From assembly GCA_963837715.1 (NCBI GenBank), contig CAWIOF010000002.1:1674001-1738000 (forward strand): 64,000 nt of DNA. Reading direction: 5' to 3'. Positions within the stretch are counted from its first letter, which is position 1. The number at the start of each line of letters is the position of its first letter. The position numbers were made by a program, and so were the translations under genes. Of this stretch, positions 45,576-54,880 are shown one piece after another. The notes under the pieces were generated by a model. It made no database searches and had not been told where the DNA came from. It saw only the letters and a program-made list of their open reading frames with translations. The DNA comes from JANYLB01 sp963837715. Its GTDB lineage: Bacteria > Actinomycetota > Acidimicrobiia > IMCC26256 > JANYLB01.

Positions 45576-46595
45576 GTGCACGTCTCGATGACGGTCCCGA
45601 CCGAAGACCTCGCCGACGCGCGCACCATCTACCGCACCCTCGAGGCCATCGGCTACGACCGGGCCTTCTCGTTCGAGGCCAAGCACGACCCGTTCATCCC
45701 GCTCGCGGTCGCCGGCGAGCACACGACCACGATCCGCCTCGGCACGGCGGTCGCGATCGCGTTCGCCCGCACGCCGATGACGCTCGCGATGACTGCTTGG
45801 GATCTCCAGACCGTCACGGGCGGCCGCTTCGTGCTCGGGCTCGGGTCGCAGATCCGCCCCCACGTCGAGGAGCGGTACTCGATGCCGTGGTCGAGGCCGG
45901 CGGCGCGGATGCGGGAGATGGTCAGCGGGATCCGCGCGATCTGGGAGGCCTGGGAACACGGGACGCCCCTCGACTTCCGCGGCGACTTCTACACCCACAC
46001 CCGCATGATCCCCGCCTTCGATCCGGGGCCCAACCGGTACGGACGACCGGCGGTCTTCACCGCGGGCGTCGGGCCCGAGATGACCGCGGTGGCAGGTGAG
46101 GTCGCCGACGGGTTCCTCGTGCACCCGGTCAACTCGCGGCGTTCGCTGCTCGAGCTCACCGTCCCTGCGCTCGAACGCGGCGCGCAGCGGTCCGGTCGCT
46201 CGCTCGACGATCTCGAGATCGTGTGCGTCACGATCATCGTCACCGGACGCGACGAAGCGCAGTTCACCCGGAGTCGCGAAGCGGTCCGCAAGCAGCTCGC
46301 GTTCTACGGCACGACTCCCGCGTACACCCCGGTCTTCGAGCTGCACGGCTACAGCGACCTCGCACCGGAGCTGCGCCGGTTGGCGCGCGACGACCGGTGG
46401 GACGAAATGGCCGAGCTGATCCCCGACGACCTGATCGAGACGATCGCGGTCGTCGGCGAACCCGGCGAGATCGCGGCGAAGCTCACCGAACGCCTCGCGG
46501 GGATCTCCGATTCGGTGGCGCTGGTGAACAACCGGGCGCCGGATCCCGGGCACTTCGCCGAGGTGGTCGCCGGTCTCCGAGCCCGCCCGGCCTGA
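45576..46595 (+). CDS. LLM-class (luciferase-like, probably F420-dependent) oxidoreductase
   Basis: 339 residues from GTG 45576 (ATG 45588 also possible). The TIM-barrel LLM motifs FEAKHDPFIPLAVAGEHTTTIRLGTAVAIAFARTPMTLAMTAWDLQTVTGGRFVLGLGSQ and the C-terminal ELIPDDLIETIAVVGEPGEIAAKLTERL match the TIGR03617-type F420-dependent group of actinobacteria. Cofactor preference is inferred from family. Confidence 0.85.
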   Translation: MHVSMTVPTEDLADARTIYRTLEAIGYDRAFSFEAKHDPFIPLAVAGEHTTTIRLGTAVAIAFARTPMTLAMTAWDLQTVTGGRFVLGLGSQIRPHVEERYSMPWSRPAARMREMVSGIRAIWEAWEHGTPLDFRGDFYTHTRMIPAFDPGPNRYGRPAVFTAGVGPEMTAVAGEVADGFLVHPVNSRRSLLELTVPALERGAQRSGRSLDDLEIVCVTIIVTGRDEAQFTRSREAVRKQLAFYGTTPAYTPVFELHGYSDLAPELRRLARDDRWDEMAELIPDDLIETIAVVGEPGEIAAKLTERLAGISDSVALVNNRAPDPGHFAEVVAGLRARPA

Positions 46596-46640
46596 GCGAC
46601 CCGGCGTTTCGGTCCCCGCTCCGGCGGGTACGGCTGAGTC

Positions 46641-46889
46641 ATGGAGACCTCAGAAGCCCCGGAACAGCCCACACTGCGGCAGGCACTGCACTCGATGACC
46701 GGTGACCGCGACGCGGAAGCGAGCGCGCTTGCCGACCGCGTCGAAGACGCCACCGACGACGATGCCCTCGAAGCGGTACGGCGGGCCCACGGCGACCTCG
46801 GAGTCGACAAGACCCCTGATGACCACGACATCGCGACCCCAGCCGACGCCAAGGCCGTCCACGACCAGCCGGATCCTGCATCCGACTGA
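46641..46889 (+). CDS. Small acidic hypothetical protein
   Basis: 82 residues, no family recognised. Strongly acidic and hydrophilic (DRDAEASALADRVEDATDDDALEAVRRAHGDLG), probably partly disordered. ATG follows a good spacing from the LLM gene; codon use is like its neighbours. Real but of unknown role. Confidence 0.45.
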   Translation: METSEAPEQPTLRQALHSMTGDRDAEASALADRVEDATDDDALEAVRRAHGDLGVDKTPDDHDIATPADAKAVHDQPDPASD

Positions 46890-46915
46890 ACTCCCGATGA
46901 ACTGACCTCCCGATG

Positions 46916-46939
46916 AGATGAGTGAGTACTCACTCATCT
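46916..46939. promoter_or_regulatory. Perfect 24-bp palindrome, probable TetR auto-operator
   Basis: AGATGAGTGAGT followed by its exact reverse complement, centred on GTAC, ends 12 nt before the start of the TetR gene at 46951. This is the shape and place of a self-regulating operator. Confidence 0.75.
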
Positions 46940-46950
46940 AGACTCGGGCC

Positions 46951-47613
46951 GTGCCCCCCAAGTCACCCGCCACATCGTCTCCGCGTCCGACTGCGCCACT
47001 CCCGACCGCAGCGGATCCGCCGAGTCGCTCCCGGGCCACCGCCATGCCACCGTCGGAACGACGGGCCGAGATCGTGGCCGCGACCCTCCCGCTGTTGCTC
47101 GCCCACGGTTCGGCGGTGACCACCCGCCAGATCGCCGAGGCGGCCGGGATCGCCGAGGGAACGATCTTCCGGGTCTTCCCCGACAAGGAAAGCCTCCTCG
47201 AAGCCGTCCTCGACCACGCGCTCGACACCGCGGCCCTCGACGACGCCATCGCGGCGATCGACCCGAGCGTGTCGCTCGAGGCCCGACTCACCGAGGCCGT
47301 CGAGATCCTGCGCCGCCGCTTCGCCGACATCCTCCAGCTGAAGACCGCGATCGGCCAAACCAAGGCCGGGACGACGCAGGTCACGAGTCCGGCCACCCCG
47401 CGCGCCGACCTGGCCGCCCTCGCCGCGCTCTTCGAACCGGATCGCGACCAGATCCGACGCGATCCGCTCGAAGCCGCCCACCTCCTCCGCGGGCTCACGA
47501 TCGCCGGCACGCACCCCGCGCTGATCCTCGACGAACCACTCCCGCCGGCCGAGATCGTGTCGCTGTTCCTCGACGGCGTCCGGCGCGACGGTCACGAGGA
47601 GGCGCCGTGCTGA
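46951..47613 (+). CDS. TetR-family regulator of the ABC exporter
   Basis: 220 residues from GTG 46951; ATG 47044 is a possible later start. Helix-turn-helix RRAEIVAATLPLLLAHGSAVTTRQIAEAAGIAEGTIFRVFPDKESLLEAVLDHAL. A perfect palindrome lies directly upstream, and the stop overlaps the first ABC-exporter gene by 7 nt, so it most likely represses its own operon with the exporter and responds to an exported drug-like ligand. Confidence 0.85.
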   Translation: MPPKSPATSSPRPTAPLPTAADPPSRSRATAMPPSERRAEIVAATLPLLLAHGSAVTTRQIAEAAGIAEGTIFRVFPDKESLLEAVLDHALDTAALDDAIAAIDPSVSLEARLTEAVEILRRRFADILQLKTAIGQTKAGTTQVTSPATPRADLAALAALFEPDRDQIRRDPLEAAHLLRGLTIAGTHPALILDEPLPPAEIVSLFLDGVRRDGHEEAPC

Positions 47614-49341
47614 TCCGACTGCTCAAGACGTTCCTGGCCCGCTACCGCAACCAGCTGCTGATCGTGCTCGCGCTCACCTTCGTGCAGACGATGTGCACCC
47701 TCTTCCTCCCGGCGCTCAACGCCGACATCATCGACAAGGGCGTCATCACCGGCGACACCGACTACATCTGGAAGACCGGCGGCCTCATGCTGCTGATCAC
47801 CATCGTGCAGGTGGGGTTCGCGATCGCCGCCGTGTACTTCGGTGCCCGCGTCGCGATGGCGTTCGGGAGAGACGTACGCGGCGCCCTCTTCCATCGCGTC
47901 ACCAACTTCTCGGCCCAGGACGTCGCGACCTTCGGTGCTCCGTCGCTCATCACCCGCATCACCAACGACGTGACGCAGGTGCAGATGCTCGTCCTCATGT
48001 CGTGCACGCTGTTGATCGCCGCGCCGATCACCATCATCGGCGGTGTGATCCTGGCCGTCCGGGAAGACGGTTCGCTGTCGTTGCTGCTCCTCGTGAGCAT
48101 CCCCGTGCTCGTGATCTCCATCGGTCTCGTCATCGCGCGGATGATCCCCCTGTTCCAGGTGATGCAGGAGCGGATCGACCGCATCAACCAGGTGCTCCGC
48201 GAGCAGATCACGGGCATCCGGGTCGTGCGCGCGTTCATCCGCGAGCCCGACGAGGCCGAACGGTTCGGCCAAGCGAACGACGCGCTCACGCTCACGTCGC
48301 TGCGGGCCGGGCGCCTCATGGCGTTCATGTTCCCGACGGTGATGCTCGTCGTGAACGTCTCCAGCGTCGCCGCGATCTGGTTCGGTGGGAATCGCATCGG
48401 CTCGGGCGAGATGCAGATCGGCGCCCTCATCGCCTTCCTGAGCTACCTGATCCAGATCCTGATGTCGGTGATGATGGCGACGTTCGTGGCCGTGCTCGCG
48501 CCGCGCGCGTCGGTGAGCGCCGAGCGGATCGAGGAGGTGCTCGATGCCGAGAACTCGGTCGTGGCACCCGCGGCACCGGTCACCGAGCTCGACGCCGCCA
48601 GCTCGCTCGAGTTCCGAGACGTGGAGTTCCGGTACCCGGGCGCCGACTATCCGGTGCTCTGCGACATCTCCTTCACGGCGCGAGCCGGGGAGACCACCGC
48701 GATCATCGGGAGCACCGGCGCCGGCAAGACCACGCTCCTGAACCTGGTCCCGCGTCTCTTCGACGCCACCGGTGGGACCGTCCTCGTCGACGGCCACGAC
48801 GTGCGCGACATCGAACCCGAGCTCCTGTGGAGCCGGATCGGGCTCGTGCCGCAGAAGCCGTACCTCTTCTCGGGCTCGGTGGCGAGCAACCTCCGGTACG
48901 CGGATCCCGACGCGACCGACGATCAGCTGTGGGCTGCACTCGCGATCGCCCAGGCTGCCGACTTCGTCCGGGCGATGCCCCGGGGCCTCGACGCGCCGAT
49001 CAGCCAGGGCGGGACCAACGTCTCAGGGGGGCAGCGGCAACGGCTCGCGATCGCCCGGGCGCTCGTCCGCCGTCCCGGGATCTACCTGTTCGACGACTCG
49101 TTCTCCGCCCTCGACCTCGCCACCGACGCGCGACTCCGTGGCGCGCTCGGCGCCGGTCGTCGGCGCTGCCGTGACCGTGATCGTCGCCCAGCGGGTCTCG
49201 ACGATCATCAACGCCGATCAGATCCTGGTCGTCGAGGACGGCCGCCAGGTCGGCCTCGGCCCCCATCGGGAGCTGCTCGAGTCGTGTCCGACCTACGCCG
49301 AGATCGTGGCCTCGCAGCTCACCGAGGAGGAGGCGGCATGA
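47607..49341 (+). CDS. ABC exporter half-transporter A, degenerate ATPase site (one frame break)
   Basis: About 578 residues: six-helix exporter domain then an ATPase domain with Walker A IIGSTGAGKTTLLNLV (about residue 365), signature NVSGGQRQRLAIARAL and Walker B IYLFDDSFSALD. The residue after Walker B aspartate is Asp instead of the catalytic Glu, the mark of the non-hydrolysing site of heterodimeric exporters. The frame breaks near 49151 (ctcggcgccgg); one base removed joins LRGAL to APVVGAAVTVIVAQRVST. Works with the product of the next gene. Confidence 0.85.
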
Positions 49342-49357
49342 GCCCGAGGTACGAACG

Positions 49358-51247
49358 ATGAGCGAGGAATCCGAGCTCGACGCCGAGATCGAGGCCGCGG
49401 TGGTGCAACCTTCGTCGGAGGAGGCACGCGGCGGCTTCGGTGGTCGCTGGGGCGCGGCCGGTCTTCCCCTGGAACGGTCGAAGAACTTCAAGAACTCCAC
49501 CCGACGCCTCGCAGCCCGCCTCCGGCCCGAGGGATTCGGAGTGGTCGGTGTGCTCGTACTCGCGGTCGCGAGCGTGACCCTGTTCGTGCTCGCACCGAGG
49601 ATCCTCGGGAGCGCCACCAACGTCATCGTCGACGGGGTGGTCAGCGGCAACGGGATCGACTTCGGCCGGCTGCACCGGATCCTGCTCGTGGCGCTCGCCG
49701 TCTACGTCGTCTCGTCGGTGCTGTCGTACTGCCAGTCGTACGTGCTCGCCGGAGTGGTGCAGCGGGCGATGTTCCGCCTGCGGTCCGACGTCGAAGACAA
49801 GCTCGGCCGCATGCCCCTGCGCTACGTCGACCGCCAGCCGCGTGGCGACATGCTCAGCCGGGTCACCAACGACATCGACAACCTCGCGCAGAGCCTGCAG
49901 CAGACCCTGAGCCAGCTCCTCACGTCGGGGCTCACGATCATCGGCGTCACGATCATGATGATCACGATCTCGCCACTCCTCGCGATCGTCGTGCTGATCA
50001 CGATCCCGGTGTCGATCGTGATCATCAAGGCGATCACCAAGCGGTCGAAGACACGGTTCATCGACCAGTGGAAGCACACAGGGTCGTTGAACGCGCAGGT
50101 CGAGGAGGCATTCACCGGCCACTCCCTCGTGAAGGTGTTCGGCCGTCAGCAGGATGTCGAGCAGTCGTTCAACGACAAGAACGACGAGCTGTTCGACGCG
50201 AGCTACGGCGCACAGTTCATCTCGGGCACGATCCAGCCCGCGATGATGTTCCTCGGGAACCTGAACTACGTCGCCATCGCCCTCATCGGCGGGCTTCGGG
50301 TGGCCTCGGGACAGTTGAGCATCGGCGACATCCAGGCGTTCATCCAGTACTCCCGCCAGTTCACCCAGCCCCTCACCCAGCTCGCGTCGATGATCAACGT
50401 GATGCAGTCGGGGATCGCATCGGCCGAGCGGGTGTTCGAGCTGCTCGACGCCGAGGAGGAGACCGAAGACGACACGACCCCGGCCGAGGTGCTCGATCCT
50501 CAGGGACGCGTCGAGTTCGAGCACGTGTCGTTCTCGTACGACCCCGCCAACCCGCTGATCGAAGACCTGTCGCTCATCGCGGAACCGGGCGAGACCGTGG
50601 CCATCGTCGGCCCCACGGGCGCGGGCAAGACCACGCTCGTGAACCTCATCATGCGGTTCTACGACGTCGACGAAGGTGCCATCACCCTCGACGGGGCCGA
50701 CATCTCCACGATGCGCCGCCGCGACCTGCGTTCCAACATGGGCATGGTGCTCCAGGACACATGGCTGTTCAGCGGCACGATCCGGGAGAACATCGCGTAC
50801 GGCAACCCCGACGCGACCGAGGAGGAGATCCTCGCTGCGGCCAGAGCAACCTACGTCGACCGGTTCGTGCACTCCCTCCCGCACGGCTACGACACGATGA
50901 TCGACGACGAGGGCGGCACGGTGAGCGCAGGCGAGAAGCAGCTGCTCACGATCGCGCGCGCGTTCCTCGCCAATCCGACCATCCTCATCCTCGACGAAGC
51001 AACCAGCTCGGTCGACACCCGCACCGAGGTGCTGATCCAGCAGGCCATGAACGCGCTCCGCACGAACCGCACGAGCTTCGTGATCGCCCACCGCTTGTCG
51101 ACGATCCGCGATGCCGACACGATCCTCGTCATGGAGGCCGGTCAGATCGTGGAACAGGGATCGCACGAGGAGTTGCTGGTGCGCGACGGCGCCTACGCCC
51201 GCCTCTACAACGCCCAGTTCGCGGCGCCGGCGGTCGAGGTCATCTGA
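49358..51247 (+). CDS. ABC exporter half-transporter B, canonical ATPase site
   Basis: 629 residues with a longer hydrophilic N-terminus (about 60 residues) before the six-helix domain. Walker A IVGPTGAGKTTLVNLI (about residue 412), signature TVSAGEKQLLTIARA and Walker B ILILDEATSSVD with the catalytic Glu, then the switch IAHRLSTIRDADTILV. Partner of half-transporter A; together a heterodimeric type IV exporter of lipid or drug type. It starts 17 nt after A. Confidence 0.9.
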   Translation: MSEESELDAEIEAAVVQPSSEEARGGFGGRWGAAGLPLERSKNFKNSTRRLAARLRPEGFGVVGVLVLAVASVTLFVLAPRILGSATNVIVDGVVSGNGIDFGRLHRILLVALAVYVVSSVLSYCQSYVLAGVVQRAMFRLRSDVEDKLGRMPLRYVDRQPRGDMLSRVTNDIDNLAQSLQQTLSQLLTSGLTIIGVTIMMITISPLLAIVVLITIPVSIVIIKAITKRSKTRFIDQWKHTGSLNAQVEEAFTGHSLVKVFGRQQDVEQSFNDKNDELFDASYGAQFISGTIQPAMMFLGNLNYVAIALIGGLRVASGQLSIGDIQAFIQYSRQFTQPLTQLASMINVMQSGIASAERVFELLDAEEETEDDTTPAEVLDPQGRVEFEHVSFSYDPANPLIEDLSLIAEPGETVAIVGPTGAGKTTLVNLIMRFYDVDEGAITLDGADISTMRRRDLRSNMGMVLQDTWLFSGTIRENIAYGNPDATEEEILAAARATYVDRFVHSLPHGYDTMIDDEGGTVSAGEKQLLTIARAFLANPTILILDEATSSVDTRTEVLIQQAMNALRTNRTSFVIAHRLSTIRDADTILVMEAGQIVEQGSHEELLVRDGAYARLYNAQFAAPAVEVI

Positions 51248-51249
51248 CC

Positions 51250-52470
51250 GTGGAGCCGTCCGACCGGAACCGGTCGACGATCGCGCCGACTGTCGACCTC
51301 GATTCGGCCGACAGCTACGCGCAGGGTGTCCCCCACGAGTTCCTCGCCCGCCTCCGGGCCGACGCGCCGGTGTGGTGGAACGAAGGTGGCGGTGGGTACT
51401 GGGTGGTGTCGACCCACGCCGAGATGCGCGCCATCGCCCGCGACTCGACCCGCTTCTCCAACCGGGGCGGGCCCGTGCCGCCGGGCGACCCGGGTCAGGC
51501 GCCACCCGAGAACGGGCAGATCCTCATCTCGATGGATCCACCGGTCCACACCGCGTACCGCAGTCTGGTGAGCTCCGCGTTCACCCCCCGTGCGGTCGCG
51601 CACCTCGAGGCCGCGATCCGCGACACGGCCCGGGAACGTGTCGACACATTCGTCACCAATGGCGGGGGGGATCTCGTCACCGAGGTCGCGGCGGCCATCC
51701 CGCTCCGGGCGATCTCGCTGATGGTCGGTGTCCCCGAGGCCGACGAAGCCGACGTGCTCCGGTGGTCGAACGCGATCGTGCCGAGCGACGACCCGGAGTA
51801 CCGCCCCACGCCCGAGACCGCACTCGCGGCGCGTGCGTCGCTCCTCGACTACGGCGCCGCGCTGGTGGAACGTCGGCGCGCCGAACCCGCCGACGACATC
51901 CTCGGGCACCTCGTCGAAGCCGAGCTCGACGGTCAGCGTCTCACCGACCGGGAGCTGAGCCAGTTCGTGCTGCTCCTCGCAGTCGGCGGGAGCGAGACGA
52001 CCCGCCAGGTGATCTCGCACGGCGTCGTCGAGCTGCTCGCGCACCCAGCGCAACGGCAGCGCTTCGTCGACGGCGCGGTGCCGACGAACGTGATGGTCGA
52101 GGAGATCCTCCGGTGGGCGACGATCGTGCTCTGGGACGGTCGCCACGCCGACGAAGCCGTCGAGATCGCCGGGGCCGAGATCCAACCGGGCGATTCCGTT
52201 CGCCTCTGGGCCGCGTCGGCGAACCGCGACGAAGCCGTGTTCGAGCGGCCCGACACCTTCGACATCGGCCGGACCCCGAACCCCCAGGTGTCACTCGGGG
52301 GCGGCGGACCCCACTTCTGCCTCGGCGCACACCTCGCGCGCCTCGAGGCCGCGGTCACCTTCGACGAGCTCCGGCCGCACCTCGACCGGTTCCGCCTCGA
52401 CGGCGACGTGCAGCGCCTCCGGTCGAGCTACCTCGCCGGCATCAAGCACGTTCCCATCACGCTTCACTGA
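51250..52470 (+). CDS. Cytochrome P450
   Basis: 406 residues from GTG 51250. I-helix LLAVGGSETTRQVISHG, ExxR in EEILRWATIV and the haem loop SLGGGGPHFCLGAHLARLE (Cys357) are intact. ISMDPPVHTAYRSLVSSAFTPRAV is like actinobacterial CYP families acting on sterols or fatty acids. It starts 2 nt after the exporter stop and may be co-transcribed. Confidence 0.9.
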   Translation: MEPSDRNRSTIAPTVDLDSADSYAQGVPHEFLARLRADAPVWWNEGGGGYWVVSTHAEMRAIARDSTRFSNRGGPVPPGDPGQAPPENGQILISMDPPVHTAYRSLVSSAFTPRAVAHLEAAIRDTARERVDTFVTNGGGDLVTEVAAAIPLRAISLMVGVPEADEADVLRWSNAIVPSDDPEYRPTPETALAARASLLDYGAALVERRRAEPADDILGHLVEAELDGQRLTDRELSQFVLLLAVGGSETTRQVISHGVVELLAHPAQRQRFVDGAVPTNVMVEEILRWATIVLWDGRHADEAVEIAGAEIQPGDSVRLWAASANRDEAVFERPDTFDIGRTPNPQVSLGGGGPHFCLGAHLARLEAAVTFDELRPHLDRFRLDGDVQRLRSSYLAGIKHVPITLH

Positions 52471-52602
52471 CCCGGTCGGGTCCACCCGGCAGCCCTGCAC
52501 CCGTCGGGTCGACACCCCGAGACGCCGGATCGGGATTCGCCGCCGCGACAGCCGCCAAACGCGTTCGACACGGTGTCACACCCGCCGCGTACGCTGACTC
52601 CC

Positions 52603-53607
52603 ATGCAGACCGACGCAACCACCACCGACGCGACCGACGCCGGCGTCGACATCGAGGGACGGCTCGAGCAGTACCGCCCTGAGCTCACCGCCTACTGCTA
52701 CCGGATGCTCGCCTCCTCGTTCGAAGCCGACGACGCCGTGCAGGACACGATGGTCCGTGCGTGGCGGGCGTTCGACTCGTTCGAGGGCCGGTCGTCGCTG
52801 CGCTCGTGGCTCTACCGCATCGCGACCAACGTCTGCCTCGACTCTCTCAACGGCCGGAACCGTCGGGCCCGGCCCATGGACCTCGGTCCGGCGTCACCGG
52901 CCGACACGACCCTCGCCCCACCCTTGGCCGAGGTCACCTGGCTCGGGCCGATCCCCGACGGTCGGGTCGTCGGCACGGGAAGCGATCCCGCCGACGTCGC
53001 CGAGACCCGCTCGTCGATCCGGCTGGCGTTCATCGCCGCGCTCCAGCATCTCCCGCCCCGCCAACGCGCGGTGCTCATCCTGCGCGAGGTCCTGCGCTGG
53101 AAGGCCACCGAGGTCGCCGAGCTGCTCGACACGAGCGTCGCGTCGGTGAACAGCGCGCTCCAGCGGGCGCGGGCCACGCTCGCGGAGTGCAACGTGACCG
53201 AGAGCGACACCGCGGCACCGATGGACGAGGACCAGCAGGCCCTCCTCGCTCGCTACGTCGACGCGTTCCAGCGCTACGACATGGAGTCGCTCACCGCGCT
53301 CATCGCCGAGGATGCGACCCAGTCGATGCCACCGTTCGCCATGTGGCTCAGTGGTCGCGAAGAGATCTTCTCGTTCTGGTTGACCACGGGCGCCGCGTGT
53401 CGCGGTTCGTTGGTGGTCCCCACCGTGTCGGCGAACGGGTCACCGGCGTTCGGGCAGTACAAGCCGAGTGGCCCGAACGGTGAACAGGAGCCGTGGGCGC
53501 TGCAGGTCCTCGAGATCTCAGACGGTCGGATCGTCGAGTTCAGCTTCTTCCTCGACGTCGAACGCGTCTTCCCGCTCTTCGGCCTGCCGTTGCACCTCGA
53601 GGGGTAG
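52603..53607 (+). CDS. ECF sigma factor with C-terminal SnoaL-like domain (SigG/ECF41-like)
   Basis: 334 residues. Region 2 is YRPELTAYCYRMLASSFEADDAVQDTMVRAWRAFDSFEGRSSLRSWLYRIATNVCLDSL; region 4 is LPPRQRAVLILREVLRWKATEVAELLDTSVASVNSALQRARATL. The C-terminal ~130 residues (DEDQQALLARYVDAFQRYDMESLTALIAEDATQSMPPFAMWLSGRE) form an NTF2/SnoaL-like domain that in such sigma factors tunes activity. The 3' end overlaps the convergent STAS gene by 90 nt. Confidence 0.85.
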   Translation: MQTDATTTDATDAGVDIEGRLEQYRPELTAYCYRMLASSFEADDAVQDTMVRAWRAFDSFEGRSSLRSWLYRIATNVCLDSLNGRNRRARPMDLGPASPADTTLAPPLAEVTWLGPIPDGRVVGTGSDPADVAETRSSIRLAFIAALQHLPPRQRAVLILREVLRWKATEVAELLDTSVASVNSALQRARATLAECNVTESDTAAPMDEDQQALLARYVDAFQRYDMESLTALIAEDATQSMPPFAMWLSGREEIFSFWLTTGAACRGSLVVPTVSANGSPAFGQYKPSGPNGEQEPWALQVLEISDGRIVEFSFFLDVERVFPLFGLPLHLEG

Positions 53608-53976
53608 CGCCTCGCTGAGACCAGTGAAGGTGATGCCCTCTTCGGCCTGCCGTTGCACCTCGAGGGGCAGCACGCCGCCCAGTCCGCTGAACGCGAGGAG
53701 CTCCGCCAGCTCGTCGGGCGCGTCGCGGAGCTGCACCCGACATCCGAGTCGCCGCGCCACCAACGCCAACCGCGCCATGGCGTCGATCGTGACCGCGTCG
53801 GGCACCGCCACCGCGGCGAGATCGATCACGACCACCCCGGCCCCGCTCTGCTCCAGGCGCGACCGAACTCCGGCGCACAGGGTCGGCAGGTCCGACGGCG
53901 TGATCTGACTTCCGACGGCAACGACCAGCGAACCACGGTGTGACGTTCCGGGACCAGGATCGGCCAAACCGCGCAC
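53518..53976 (-). CDS. STAS-domain protein (anti-sigma-factor-antagonist-like)
   Basis: 152 residues. SLVVAVGSQITPSDLPTLCAGVRSRLEQSGAGVVVIDLAAVAVPDAVTIDAMARLALVARRLGCRVQLRDAPDELAELLAFSGLGG has the STAS fold, but the usual phosphorylatable serine is not clear. The C-terminus carries two copies of an F-[ST]-GL-x2-LPLEVQRQAEE unit, the second overlapping the 3' end of the sigma-factor gene on the other strand. Possible antagonist of an anti-sigma factor. Confidence 0.65.
   Translation of the reverse strand: MRGLADPGPGTSHRGSLVVAVGSQITPSDLPTLCAGVRSRLEQSGAGVVVIDLAAVAVPDAVTIDAMARLALVARRLGCRVQLRDAPDELAELLAFSGLGGVLPLEVQRQAEEGITFTGLSEALPLEVQRQAEEREDAFDVEEEAELDDPTV
53574..53669. repeat. 63-nt-period tandem duplication in convergent gene ends
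   Basis: CTCTTCGGCCTGCCGTTGCA and the following 12 bases occur at 53576 and again at 53639, with weaker similarity in between. On the plus strand copy 1 encodes the last residues of the sigma factor; on the minus strand both copies encode LPLEVQRQAEE units of the STAS protein. Confidence 0.8.
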
Positions 53977-54042
53977 CTCCTCCGGCCGTCGACATCCAGA
54001 CCTTCCGCACCGGCAGAAGTCATCGGTAGGAGGCGGTGCCGG

Positions 54043-54793
54043 TCAGTCGAGGAGCGTGGCCCGGAGCGACTCGATCGCCTCGGGCTCGAGGCCGTGGGCG
54101 AGGAGGTAGCCCTCCACCCCGCCGTGCTTCGTCTCGAGGCCGATCAGGACGTCGCGCATCGCCTCGGCTTCGGCTGCGAAATGCGGATCCCCCACCTCGG
54201 CCGCGACCCCACGTTCGGCCGCGACGGCACGGTGCCGCTGCACCATGAGATCCATGTTGTCGGCGGTCAGCACGTAGTCGGCGACGATGGTCGCGTCGTC
54301 GACGCCGAGCACACCGAGCACGAGCGCGGCGACGATCCCCGTCCGGTCCTTCCCCGCCGCGCAGTGGAACACCACCGGGCGGTTCCCTGGATCGGCGACG
54401 AGACGGACGACGTCGGTGAGGCGATCGGCGAAACGCTCGAGCATCATCAGGTAGATCCCGGCGGGCGACATGAGCTCCGGCGCGGGGGCGCCCGGGTCGC
54501 GGACGATGCGCTCGCGGCGGGTCTCGTCGACGACCGGCCGGTGGAGGAATCGGACCCCGGTGGCTTCGAGGGGCCCGTGCGAGAACTGGTCCACCTCGTG
54601 CCCGGCTCGCAGGTCGATCACTGTGTGAAGGCCGAGCACGTCGACGCAGTGCTGCACGTCGGCGTCGGTCATGTACGACAACGAGTCGCTGCGGAACACC
54701 CGGCCGGTGCGAGACGACCCGCCCGTCGGCTGTCGTGTATCCGCCGAGGTCGCGGAAGTTCGCCGGACCGTCGAACTCGATCCGACCGCTCAC
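54043..54793 (-). CDS. Tyrosine/serine protein phosphatase (one frame break)
   Basis: About 250 residues from GTG 54793. The N-terminal FDGPANFRDLGGYTTADGR and the phosphatase loop VVFHCAAGKDRTGIVAAL (C-x5-R) match the bacterial PTP/Y_phosphatase3 family (MptpB-like). The frame breaks near 54705 (accgg); one base removed joins RVVSHG to RVFRSDSLSYMTDADVQ. Could act on phosphotyrosine, phosphoserine or phosphoinositides. Confidence 0.8.
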
Positions 54794-54801
54794 GCCCTGA
54801 T

Positions 54802-54880
54802 GGTTCGCTCCGGCTGCGGCCCTCGATCGCTCACCTGCTTCCGTCCCGCGACCAGCGTCCGTGCCTCCGCCTGCGCTCAC
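54802..54880 (+). repeat. Dispersed ~80-nt repeat, copy D
   Basis: Begins GGTTCGCTCCGGCTGCG, then CCTCGATCGCTCACC, ends CCTCCGCCTGCGCTC. Closest to copy B. It fills the gap between the amidohydrolase stop and the phosphatase start. Confidence 0.65.

Noticed and set aside
47592..48797. Long leftward frame opposite the first ABC exporter gene
   Set aside because: His/Asp/Arg-rich sequence without motifs, antisense to a clearly conserved transporter.
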